Origin: Impatiens glandulifera
Taxonomy: Eukaryota > Streptophyta > Magnoliopsida > Ericales > Balsaminaceae
Assembly: GCF_907164915.1 (NCBI RefSeq)
Contig: NC_061868.1
Location: forward strand, 44,763,689-44,827,688
DNA length: 64,000 nt
Direction of reading: 5' to 3'
Shown: piece by piece, positions 1-11,502 of the stretch
How positions within the stretch are numbered: position 1 is the stretch's first letter
Layout of the letters: every line of letters starts with the position of its first letter
The notes under the pieces: model-generated
Database searches by the model: none
What the model was told of the DNA's origin: nothing
Seen by the model: the letters and a program-made list of their open reading frames with translations, nothing else
Made by a program: the position numbers and the translations under genes

Positions 1-669
1 TACAGATCTAGATAGAGAAAGAGATTAAGAAATCTTACCTTGATAAAAAACATTATATATATATATATATATATATTATTATGAGATATATATAACATGA
101 AAAGAGAATAAAAAGGAAATATATCCTTTAATAATCTGATTATATATTTAAAAATTGTGCTGCCTCACCCTCTCAAGGTAAAATTTGATGAAATATTTTA
201 TAAAAATATTAAACGTGCCAGTGATCAGCATTAAATTTAATTGCATAAATGACTACTTTAAAATATATGAAATTATTCCCACACTAACGCGAAGGAAAAA
301 CTTGTATAGATTTATGGAATTTTCAATAATTATAGTCATTCAATATATATTATTAATAATGCTATTAGTATATATCGATTTCCATACTCTTTTTAGAAAA
401 TCAGTAGAATTGGTCGGGAGTTAATTGTTTTTTTTTGAAAAAAACTCCGATAATTTATTATGTAACATTTTTTTTCACATCATTATGATTTTTAATATAG
501 ATGTCCTTTTAAAATCAAATGTTGCATTTTGAAAGTTTAAGATTGATTTGAAACTCACAGCAAAGTAAAGGGAATTCTTATTTTCTTGACTAATTTCGAA
601 ATATAAAAACCAAAGACAAGCTAACCAATACTAGGTTACGGCTGTAAACAAAAAAAGAGAGATTCTAAA
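1..669. other. Intergenic, AT-rich
   Basis: No gene is supported here. A TA microsatellite lies at about 52-76. The stretch at about 395-480 (a GTCGGGAGTTAATTG segment followed by T-rich sequence) loosely resembles the LINE-tail-like sequence seen at 12.0 and 32.1 kb. A 79-codon open frame at 185-424 has AT-driven composition and no recognisable domain. Confidence 0.5.
602..608 (+). promoter_or_regulatory. Possible TATA box of PUR7
   Basis: TATAAAA lies 62-68 bases upstream of the PUR7 ATG, which would leave a 5' leader of about 30-40 nt. This is a position-based inference; the region is AT-rich, so chance matches are common. Confidence 0.35.
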
Positions 670-2796
670 ATGTCTGCGTTTACTGCTCCAACCTTAAACC
701 CTCCAACAAGAGCAGGTTTCTCTTCAAGAACCTTCTCAATCGCTTCTTTTTCGCCATTTTCACCGGGTAACAGAATCTCGAAAGAAGATAAATACCCATC
801 AATCTCTCTCGCCGCAATGTCGACCCACCGTTGGCAACAGCAGCGTCTCAACGCTTTAGTAGGAAGCGACCATAGTGAACAAATACTCGAATCTATACAA
901 GAATCTCTAACCAACTGTCTAACGGAGACAGATCTTCATCTTACTGTCCCTGGTCTCAAGTCCAAATCCAGAGGCAAGGTATAGTCGATTGCTATTATTT
1001 TGAATTTTGATCATCCAGTAATATTAAAGAGTTAATTCTACCTTCCGATCAGAAATTGCAATTTAATTCATGGGTTCGCATTTTATTTGAAGGTTAGAGA
1101 CATCTATGATGCAGGGGATTATCTTGTTTTGGTGACAACTGATCGACTGAGTGCATTTGACAGGAATCTTGCTTCAATTCCATTCAAAGGACAGGTTAAT
1201 ACTGCATTCATTTCTGTATCTGTAATCATAACTGTCGAGATATATTAGAAATTCATTAGTATATTTGATTCATATGTAGGTGCTCAATGAGACAAGTTTG
1301 TGGTGGTTCTACAACACTGAACACATAACCCCCAATGCTGTTGTATTATCTCCAGACAGGAATGTTACAATTGCGAGGAAATGCTCAGTCTTTCCGGTTG
1401 AATTTGTTGGTCAGTTACTTCACTCACTAAACACAATATGATATAATTTGATTTTGTTAATAATTTGATTTTGAAACTTGGCATAGTTAGAGGATATGTG
1501 ACCGGAAGCACAGATACTTCTCTATGGACAGTATATAATAAGGGTTTGCGAAATTACTGTGGCAATGTTCTTCCTGAAGGTACAGTTTTAATTCATTTGT
1601 GGCTCTCTTTGATTTAAATTTGATTTTCCACATGATTTATATAAGCAGGTTTGGTGAAAAGCCAGAAGCTTCCTGCAAATATACTCACTCCGACGACAAA
1701 GTCTGCAGACCACGATGTTCCTGTTACTCCAGATCAGGTTTTGTTTTTTGTTGTTTATGCAAAAGATGTTTGATAAACAGTGATTTTATTTTTTGGGTTA
1801 TGACTTGGTACAGATTGTTGAACAAGGATTGATGACTGAAACTGATTATGCCGAAGCAAGTAGGAAAGCTTTAAGTCTGTTTGAATATGGGCAGGTGTTT
1901 GATCTCTTTTACTCATTCCTCGAGCTGTTTGACTTCATGATTCTAATTTTGCATTCTTTTTCTATTTGAATTTTCAGAATATTGCTTCTGAACATGGATT
2001 GATATTGGTCGACACGAAATATGAATTTGGAAAGGATTCGGATGGTAAAATTGTTTTAATTGACGAGGTTAGACAAATCATCAGTCTATGGGAATCTTTT
2101 CTCTAAACATATGAACCATGAAATTTTTTAGCATTTGATTTCCATACACTATCGACAGATTCATACTCCAGATTCAAGCAGATATTGGATTGCCAGTTCC
2201 TATGAAGAACGTATTCGAAATGGTCTGGAACCTGAAAACATAGACAAGGTTCCATTATTTAAAATTGAATTTATTCCTTCGTAATACCTTTTATTTTATT
2301 TTATGCCAATGACATTTTTGAGACAACCAATTAGGAATTCTTGAGACTGTGGTTCAAAGAAAATTGCAATCCTTATGAAGACGAGGTAAGTCTAAGATAT
2401 AATTTCTCCTATTTTTAAAACTCTTTATGTATTGTAACACGTGTATATTGGGAAATACAGGTTCTTCCTGAAGCTCCAAAAGAACTTGTTTCTGAACTAG
2501 CCCGTCGGTATGTTAAGCTTTATTCTTGAATTTAAAGCAAATTTGTAAATTTATATTGATATGGTGTGTAATGGCAGATACATTTACTTGTTCGAGACGA
2601 TAACAAATTCAAAATTCGAGCTACCTGTTTTGACTGTAAGTTTTTGTACTATGGTATGGAATGGATCAAAATGAAGCTATAATGGCTTATTTATTTGATA
2701 TTTTATATGAAATTGTTTTCTTGGTAGCAGGAACCGATACATGACCGAATATCGAAAAATGTTTCAGCTGCACTTTCAACATTGCGATCAGTCTAA
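670..2796 (+). CDS. PUR7: SAICAR synthase (phosphoribosylaminoimidazole-succinocarboxamide synthase), plastid-targeted
   Basis: This enzyme joins aspartate to CAIR using ATP to give SAICAR in de novo purine synthesis, in plastids in plants. I assembled 12 exons with GT-AG borders: 670-978, 1093-1194, 1280-1409, 1487-1579, 1649-1737, 1814-1894, 1978-2067, 2159-2248, 2335-2385, 2461-2507, 2578-2635 and 2731-2796. They sum to 1,206 nt, or 401 aa plus TAA, close to the family's length in plants. Residues 1 to about 80 are Ser/Thr/Arg-rich, like a transit peptide. The catalytic domain shows [20 protein letters not shown] from 104, the signature [14 protein letters not shown] at 175-188, LVDTKYEFG at 278-286 and [10 protein letters not shown] at 299-308. 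The last intron ends in a tandem TAGCAG acceptor, so an isoform with one extra Gln before residue 381 is possible. All exons keep frame with no stops. The gene converges on PUP copy A, with 1.0 kb between the two stop codons. Confidence 0.96.
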
Positions 2797-3813
2797 CTTG
2801 AACAGAGAAAGAAGGGTAGTGTTCATTTCGTCCTCCTCTGTACAACATCAATTTTCCTATCCATTGTGATAAAATTACTATCTTTTACTTCTTACATATA
2901 TATTTAACTAATTATGTTATACTTTCTGTATATTTAACTATTTATGTTATACTTTCTGTATACATCAAAATGGATTTCTATGTCGGTTCCAATGATTTTA
3001 GAGGTTTTTTTGGGAAAAAAAAAGAGTGATTTGAAGAGACCAAGTCATGTAAGCTCAAAAAAGGATACTTTTTACAATTTAGCACCCTTTAATAGTTAGA
3101 AACTCCATGTTTATGACTGGATTGTGAACCTGTTAATCGGATAACGCTATTTTAAGGTCTGGTTCGGTTCTACTTGCATAAATTGTGCCAATTGGTTTTA
3201 TACTTAAGTCACAGTCAATTTGAGAACTGTTCAAGGGCGGGTCGCGTTCAATTTAATGTTATTAAAACCGGTTGGAGAGGGTTAAAGTGCTGATTGAACC
3301 ACCAATACATTCTAATCTAGTTATTTTGATGTGATTTTAGATGGTTAAAAAATGCAGTTTGTGGTAATAACCAATATCAAATTTTACCCATTAGCAAACC
3401 AAAGTACCTTAAATTTATTACTTTTATCAAACAAAATGCTAATAAAGTACATCAAATTATAGAAACATAGTATAGGTAACTTAAGAAAATTATTATATTT
3501 ATTAAATTCATATATTTGAAGAAGGATAGAATAATAGAATTACTTAATTTTCAGTCATTTGGTTTTTGAAACCCTAAAAGTCCAGACCTAAACAACTAAA
3601 CAGAAACATACCTAAATGTCCAAATTAAAAAAGAGTAAAAAACAAGACCAATATTAACAACACTAATTACCCATTTCTTGATGAATTGAATCTATTCTTC
3701 TTCCCATTCAATCTATTATCCTCTCTATATCTAGATAAATAACATACCATTTTACCGATATACCTTACATAAAAACCAAGGTGATCGATCAAACACATGA
3801 TTAACAAATTAAA
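2797..3813. other. Intergenic between convergent genes
   Basis: Shared 3' flank of PUR7 and PUP copy A. It holds a short imperfect tandem duplication at about 2,895-2,960 (a TTATGTTATACTTTCTG segment twice) and otherwise AT-rich sequence. No further gene is seen. Confidence 0.6.
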
Positions 3814-4978
3814 TTAAATTACATGATCTAGCTTTGATGAGGAGCTGGTGGCTGGACTTGGATTGGGTTCATTAGACTTATTAGTATTATTATTATTATT
3901 GTTATTGTATTTGGTCTCTCCATAAAAGTAAGAAACAAATCCCCATAGAGACAACACTAATGAAACACCTTTCTCCGCCTCAAACTTCTCCTTATAAACC
4001 ACCACCGCCAGCACCTCCGTCACCGGCAACAAAACCGCTATTAACACCGCCGACAGCAACGATGATCCCGTAAATATCACCCCTATCACCCCTAAGAAGA
4101 AACATTGCCATATAATTCCGTTACAAACTAAAACAACGTAGTACATTCCTTCTCCCAATTCATATCCCTTTGCTTCCCTTGGAATTGCCTGTTATTATGT
4201 CATCAAATTAGAATCAAAATATTATCTTTTATCTTAGTGATCCTACTCTTTAATAAAGTACCTGAAAATCTTTATTGATGATCATGCCGATTGTACATAA
4301 AACAGTAGCAAAGAACGACATAACTAACTGCATCTCCATTACCAATGTATACGTTACTTCAATCTTTGCCTTCTTATAAGTCAATTCAACCAACGGTAAT
4401 ATCAATGCGTACAGAGCAGCCGCCGCCACTGTCACAATGAATCCCATACAATACTCCCATTTCGTCTCTCCCTTTGGCCGATCACTTTCCGATCGCATCG
4501 CCAACACCCCTGCTCCTAACGTCAGCAAGACAATCGCGTTTACAGAAAACGGAGTGAATTTCTGTCGGACGAGGAGAAAGGCGAAGAGGGCAGTGAATGC
4601 CAGCTGCGAAGCGATGATGAGGGCAGAGGTTGAAACAGGGAGTTTCGCGACACCGTAGGCGTATAGATAGTCGTCGGCACCGGTTAGGATTCCGATTACT
4701 GAGGCGGCGAGGAAGATACGAGGAGTCATGAGGAAGAGTTTTGGGGAGGTTTTATCGAGACGGCGTCGGATGAAATTGAAGAAGAGGGGCAGGAATATGA
4801 TCGGCCAGCCGGCGGTTTCGAGACCGGAGGAGAGCCACACGCGTTTGCCGCCGCGAATGAAGTAGAGGCGGGTGATTAAAGGGCCGCCGCATGTTCCTAT
4901 GACGAGAAGAGCTGCGTTTATGATCAAGAGAAGCTTTTTTGTTTTAGTACTCATGGTTTGGTCTTTTTGATCCTGCAT
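3814..4978 (-). CDS. Purine permease, PUP1/PUP3-like (copy A)
   Basis: This is a multi-pass membrane transporter of the plant purine permease family (drug/metabolite transporter, EamA-like fold). Members import adenine, cytokinins and other purine derivatives by proton symport. Exon 1 is 4978-4262 (239 codons, ending MIINKDFQ) and exon 2 is 4188-3814 (starting [13 protein letters not shown]), giving 363 aa. The intron is only 73 bp, GT-AG, at the same phase-0 site as in copies B and C. Family marks are [72 protein letters not shown] and [13 protein letters not shown]. About ten hydrophobic segments are expected. The C-terminus after FYGETKY is a run of seven Asn, then a short Ser/Pro-rich tail that differs from B and C. 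The substrate cannot be read from sequence. It lies outside the large duplication and is the most diverged of the three copies. Confidence 0.93.
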
Positions 4979-7900
4979 GTTTGGGAGTTTGTCATAATTA
5001 ATTAGTAATTAGAGTGAGAGATTAGTGTGTGTTTAATTATAACTAAGTGTGATCATGGGGATAGGAATTAGTTAGAAATTGTTTTTGTTGTTAACTGTTT
5101 TACCGAATTATAATGAATTCTGTTTCCGGTATTAATGTCTCCCCTTAAGGGATTGTTGACGAGATTAAATGAATTACTCAGATTCAAATAATTAAAATCA
5201 TTTCATCAAAATATAATAATGAATAATTTGTTAAATTATAAAGAAATAATAATTATTCGATAGCATCTCCGCTACTCCCAAGCTCTTCTTCAAAACATGA
5301 CGAGGAAGAGCTTGGAAAAACGGAACTGCTATCAAAGGAGAAGATGATGGGGGGAGTCGCTGGTTAGTATTTGAAATCTATTCGGAATAAAAACTTTTCA
5401 CAGGTTTAGGATCAAGAGAAGCTTTTTGTTTTTGTTTTTGTTTTTGTTTTATAGATCTTTCTGCTCCTCTATAATTGGTGGTGTTGCAATGGAGACTTTT
5501 AAAGAATGGTTGTGTCATTGATAAAGTAATTCTAACTGATTCCAAAGAATAATGGTGTCATTGAAAAAGTATTACCAACTGATTCCTTTTTGAATAATTA
5601 GAGCTACTTTGATAATATGTTTTTATTGGATCTTTTTAAAATATTTATGTGATTATTGAAATAACTTTAAGAAAAGAATTATTACCTAAAAGTTAAGCAT
5701 CATGTTGATGAACGGTCAAATGTTAACCCAAAATTTATTCAAGAGAAATGTAGTTATAGGTCCCACCTTAATTGAAATGTTTTCATTAAAATCGCCATGT
5801 TTGAACATGATAGTTAATTTTTTTTCAAAAAAATAAACTTTGATTAGAAAATAGTGTAATTATTGGTTTTATTTCAATTTAAATGATGATTTTTCTTAAA
5901 GTTTACCATTTGTTTTTTACCTGGGTTGCTAGCATGATCCTCCTTTAAATTATAACGTTTTTAAATGTAAGAACTTATTAATTTGAATTATTTCAGTGGT
6001 TGAAATTTATAAAATTGAGGTGAATTAAAAATGTTTTTTAAAGATAAAATAAACATATTAAAAATTTCAAGTACATAAATATTAGGCGACAAATGAGTTA
6101 AACTAAGTTTAAGTCAACTAGAGTTAGAGTTCAACATAGTTTTTATTAACCCGACTTGAATTCGAGCTGAATTATTTACCTATAAGTTCGGTTCGACTTA
6201 AAAATTTGAACTAATATTAAATTTGAAATTTGAAAAAAAAAATTATTTAAAATTTTAACATAAAATAAAAAGAAAAAAAAATATTATTTACATATTATCA
6301 GATTAAAACAAATATATTTTCGCAAAAAAAAATTGGAAAGAAAACTAAGATTTATTTAGAAAAAAAAAAGAGAAAAAGAGCTATATATTGTTCATTAATA
6401 TCATAATTAATAATTAAGAGAGGTATTCGATTATTTATTTATTTTTACTAGAATTTGTTTAATTATTTATTTATTTTTATTAAAATTTGTTTTATTACAT
6501 TTGGATGAGACTTTAGAAAATATAAGATTAAATTACTCTAAATTTTTTTAATTTTTTCATTCGAATTCTATATTTGATGAAATATTTACTAAATTATTAC
6601 CCTTTATTTTTAAGTTTATAAAAAAATTTAAACCACTAATATTTTTGTTAAAGTTCATCCTAACTCTAAATCCGTCCATATTTACGTACCTACATAAAAC
6701 TAAAAAATAAAATAAAAATTTAAATAGTAATAATTTTTTTAAGTAAGAAGTAATATAATAATTTTATTTTTTGCTATAACAGGTTTATTTCAAGCAACCA
6801 AATCCCAAACAACAACCGGTAAATATATAACCCTAAAAATTAAAATGCACTCATCTTATTGTATCAGTCAAGTAGGACATATATCCCTTATTGGGCCGAT
6901 ATATTTTAGGGCTCAGGCCCATTTTTGAATTTTTTACAGGAAGAAGGTGAATTATTCATAATTTTCTAATTCATTATTATTTGTCTCTTATTCTTAAAAA
7001 ATAAAAAAGAATAAAAAAAAAGGTAAGACTCACATGCATACATTCGTTTCATGCATAATTTTTTTTTAATTTTCTTAAATTAATCTCAAACCGAAAACTG
7101 CTTGTAATTTTGCCCATTAATATAATGTGCTTAGTGTTGTCTAGGATTTTTAATTTCATAAAATTTATAATTAATTAATTTTAGAATCAACAACAAATAA
7201 ATTATGGTAACTGAAAAAAATAGGTTTGATCAGACCAAATACCCACAAGTTTTGGGCCAATATACTGAGAACTTCATCATGTCAGCCCAAAATGTTTTAT
7301 CAGTTATAACCCAAGTACATAATTTTTTAAATTTTTTTATTTGAATTCATATTTATTTTCAATCATTTGGTATTTGAAAAAATAAAGTTTGACTAATTTG
7401 AATCACACAAAGTCTCAAGTCAGAGATAGCTTATACTTATAGTGGAGGAGGGGGTCTATTTTCTTCTTCTTCTTATCCATGAATGCTCATTTTAATTTTA
7501 TTTGTTTACAAATTAAATAATTAATCGATCAATTCTTATATTATAAATTTGAAATAAATTATTCAAACATTACCGTTTTAATTTATTTATTAAATTACTA
7601 TAGATGATAAATTAGTTTTCACTTAAATAATTCATTTTTTAATAATTTTCAGATAAAATTGTTCTCAAATAGCCCCCACAGTAATAAGCCCTCATGCCAT
7701 AATTCAAGGAAACATTTGTCAAACTTTCACAAATATGGTTAAACAACTATTTAAAAAAGTCATGTTTATTATAATCAATTAAAAATTCGTCATCACTCTA
7801 TTGGCCAAACTAATTTAATCATTTATCTTAACATTGATATATATATAGTTGCCGTGGAAACGGTGGAATGTAGTTTTGATTTAATTAATAATAAGTTAGT

Positions 7901-9212
7901 TTTATATTATATTATGAAAATTGAACAAATTTTCAAAAAGAGAATTATTTATTGTGAGTGGTAGATGATGTACTAGTGGAGAGATTGTCACAAGAGAATA
8001 GTTGAAAGTAGAACAACATTATTAGTAAAAAAATTACTTAGTTGAAAGGAGATTTCTTTAATCATCTGAAAATGAAAAGTTAGTTCTAATTTCCAAGATC
8101 ATAATCTTCTTTCAACTTAAAAGATCATGGAGACTACGAAAAATGGAATCCATTATCGAGTTTGTGGTTCACCTATATCTTTGTGGGCTAGATCGAGTTG
8201 ATTTTTGTAATAATGAGTAATTATAATTTTAGTTGATTAGAAATTTAGTGATGTTTTATATTGTGCAAGTAGTATTCAAATAATTTATAACAAATGATCA
8301 CGTCATAATTATAACTTGAACTGAATAGAGTTTTCACTATTACATATGTTGCTACATCTTCTCAATATAATGTAATAGTGAAATTGAGTTTTATTAGGGA
8401 AAATGATAAAAGTTTAGTTTGAAATGAAAAAAAACAGGCTAGCTAGTGTGTTTGGTAGAATATACCTATCTAGGGTAATATTATCAGATGTAATTATGGA
8501 TGATTTTGAAGCATATATACCATCACACTTTGCTTGGAAGATTACATCCAAAAAACTTTTTCATACAAAGTTATTTATGTTAGATGACTTTTACACATAA
8601 AAATTGCTTCCCCATATTTTGCACCCCCCCAACATGTCCCAGATTTCTTTAGGTTCAAATATTATAAAAAAAAATATAGCTTTAATACAATACGATGTTT
8701 TTGTCTATTTTGTTTATATATATATATATTTTAAATGATACAATATAATATAAATAATAGTCGTTTAATCATAACGACAAAACAATATAAAAACACGAGC
8801 GTTCACATTGTCACTAAAGACACCCGAAATATAATAATATTAACCATTTAAAAGTAACAAAGCAAAATATGTTAACAAACGAACAAATATAACATATTTG
8901 AGTTATAATTTGTTTCTAATCTAGATTAATCAATACGTTTGTGACATTTATTTGAAAGAAAAACCTAAACAAAAAATTCATAATTCCTTGTAGCATCCTT
9001 CTATTTGGGCATTACTGGTGTCATGGTGACAAAGCTCATGATACGATTCACTATGGTCCTCCTCTTAATGAAGAGAGGTTTGTTTAAAATAAAGTAAAGA
9101 TTATCAAATTATTAGATTAACAAAGAACCCACTAAAATATCTAAAGTGCCAATAGGAAAAAAAATATTGGCATCGCACAAAAATGTAATAACGACGCATT
9201 AAATAAACAAAT
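4979..9212. other. Long intergenic spacer
   Basis: About 4.2 kb of AT-rich DNA without a supported gene, except the PUP relic at about 5.3-5.5 kb. Around 9,140-9,205 there is GCATCGCA / AACGACGCA-like sequence resembling the subterminal repeats at 25.9-26.1 kb. Large open frames are absent. Confidence 0.55.
5283..5530 (-). pseudogene. Relic of a purine permease 5' end
   Basis: The stretch 5,408-5,530 (+ orientation: GGATCAAGAGAAGC, then TCTTTCTGCTCCTC, then GTGGTGTTGCAATGGAGAC) follows in order the start-codon region and upstream leader of PUP copies B and C, with a T-rich expansion and a deletion of roughly 60 bp. A further match (CATGACGAGGAAGAGCTTGG) at about 5,296-5,315 resembles a part of PUP exon 1 further into the gene. 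No usable frame remains. I read it as the remnant of a fourth PUP copy; it is short, so some risk of over-reading remains. Confidence 0.5.
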
Positions 9213-9512
9213 TAGGATCTCAATCGATCTTGATATCTTTTCTGATATTTATTAACTAGTTTTTGACATAATTCCAGTACAGATTTATAATTAATAATTT
9301 TATCCTTTGAGAATCATATGTAAAAAATTATTTAAAATTGTTGATACCACATATTAAAGAAGATCATGCATGTAAAGATTAAATTATAATGTAAAGTAAT
9401 ATTGTAAACTAAGTACAAACTAATAATACAACAGTTCTGTATGATCAAGGATTAATTCCTCATAATATATATATATATGATGATTATTTTGTAAGCTATT
9501 AAGGAACATAAA

Positions 9513-11502
9513 TTAATTAATATTAATTGAAGTACTATTGACATCATCATGATCAGTTGGTCGTGTCTTAGCTAGCTCAGTTTCAACGACTAGTTGGTTT
9601 GAAGGATTGGGCTCATTTGACTTATTAGTATTAGTATTATTATTATTATTGTATTTGGTCTCCCCATAAAAGTAGGAAACAAATCCCCAAAGAGACAAAA
9701 CTAGTGAAATTCCTTTCTCCGCCTGAAACTTCTCCTTGTAAAACACCACCGCCAACACCTCCGTCACCGGCAACAGAACCGCTATTAACACCGCCGACAG
9801 CAACGACGATCCCGTAAATATCACTCCAATAGCCCCCAAGAAGAAACACTGCCATATCAATCCGTTGCAAACTAGAACAAAGTAGTACATTCTTTCTCCT
9901 AATTCGTATCCCTTTGCTTCCCTTGGAATTGCCTGCCACGTCATCATATCCATGCACATTTATATTTAATTAAATAAATTAGAAATAATTTAATATTTGA
10001 CTAATTGGTTGGAATGGTTTACTTGTCCATACACTATGGCCGGCTAATATATACTTCAAGGGTTGATGTTAAATATGATGTGGATGTCGATGGTGACTGT
10101 TATATTGTATTTTTATTTTATATTTTAATTTACAAGATTTTTATATGGAAAAAAAGTTAAATTTGGGCTAAATTCTCTTCACGTACATAGTCAAAAACCC
10201 TCTAAGTCACTAAAATTGGCAGTAAAAACAATTTCATTTTTTTTATTATTTTTTTGAAATTTGATATTCAAAACTCTAATTTTATTAAAATTCAATAATT
10301 AAATTATACATTTAATAATTTAACGGTCTGGTATTTGAAACGTATAAATTTAACAATAAAAACTTCAATTCAGAGATCGAATTGAGTCTCAATCAGGAGT
10401 CCCTATTTACAATCCGATCATTAATTTTAAAAAAGAATACAAATATGTTTTTGAACATTTTTAACGGTTCATGACAATACTAAAACCCGTGGACAGCTAG
10501 CAAAGTTACTTCATAGTACATACCGACATAATTATATCAATGACTTGTTTTGATATAATTTGGATTTTTATCCAAATTATATCAAAACACCTTTCGATTT
10601 CATTTAAGATTTTTGTTTATAATCCAGTAAAGACAGTCAACGATCAACAATTTTGGCTATGGATAATAGGGTCCACTCAAGCTAATTAATTATTTATTTC
10701 CATTAGTTATGGGAATTCCGTCCGGTGTGTGTGTTTTACTATGTGAGAGAGAAAGGGAGAAGAACTGATTAATTACCTGAAAGTCGTTATTGATGATCAT
10801 GCCGATTGTGCAGAAAAGGGTAGCGAAGAAGCAAATAACTAACTGCATCTCCAATACCAATGTATAAGTAACCGTTTTCTTCGCCTTCTTATAAGTTAGT
10901 TCAACCAACGGTAATATCAGTCCGTACAGAGCAGACGCGGCGATCGTCATAAAGAATCCCATATAATACTCCATTTTCGTCTCTCCCTTGGGCCGATCGC
11001 TACCGGTTCGCAGCGCCAACACTCCGGCTCCAACCGTCAGCAAAACCACCGCGTTTACGGAAAACGCGGTGAATTTCTGCCGGACAAGGAGAAACGCGAA
11101 GAACGCGGTGAATCCGAGCTGCGACGCGATGATTAGGGAAGATGTGGAGACTGGGAGTTTGGCGACGCCGTAGGCGTATAGATAGTCGTCGGCGCCGGTT
11201 AGGATTCCGATTACGGTGGCGGCGAGGAAGATGCGAGGAGTCATGAGGAAGAGCTTGGCGGTGGAAGCGGCGGATTGGCGGCGGCGGCGGATGAAACTGA
11301 TGAGGAGGGGGAGGAAGATTATGGGCCATCCGGCGGTTTCTAAGGAGGAGGAGAGCCAAACGCGTTTGCCGCCGCGAACGAAGTAGAGACGCATGATTAA
11401 AGGGCCGCCGCATGTGCCGATTGAGAGAAGGACGGCGTTAAGGATCAAGAGAAGTCTCTTTGTTTTATTGTTCATGATTGTTTCATCTTTCTGCTCCTCC
11501 AT
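9513..11502 (-). CDS. Purine permease, PUP1/PUP3-like (copy B)
   Basis: Same family and expected role as copy A: a plasma- or endo-membrane importer of purine bases or derivatives such as cytokinins. Exon 1 is 11502-10777 (242 codons, from [10 protein letters not shown] to NNDFQ). Exon 2 is 9932-9513 ([20 protein letters not shown] to STSININ, then stop). Total 381 aa; the intron is 844 bp with GT-AG borders. Hallmarks [56 protein letters not shown] and [20 protein letters not shown] are all present. The C-terminus has an Asn-rich run encoded by AAT/AAC repeats, then a tail [17 protein letters not shown] shared with copy C. A CT-rich stretch (CTCTCTCTCAC in + orientation) lies just upstream of the start. 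The exon 1 GC content is clearly above that of the surrounding spacer. It is the unit 1 partner of copy C; both frames are intact. Confidence 0.94.

Noticed and set aside
185..424. 79-codon open frame upstream of PUR7
   Set aside because: Hydrophobic Ile/Tyr/Phe-rich composition expected from AT-rich DNA; no homologue recognised and no paralogue in the window.
636..914. 92-codon antisense frame over PUR7 exon 1
   Set aside because: Antisense to a well-supported exon; no independent evidence.
10988..11413. Long antisense and alternate-frame open frames over PUP exon 1 (also at 29,970-30,664 and 4,437-4,658)
   Set aside because: Shadows of the GC-richer PUP coding exon; the sense frame has the clear family match.
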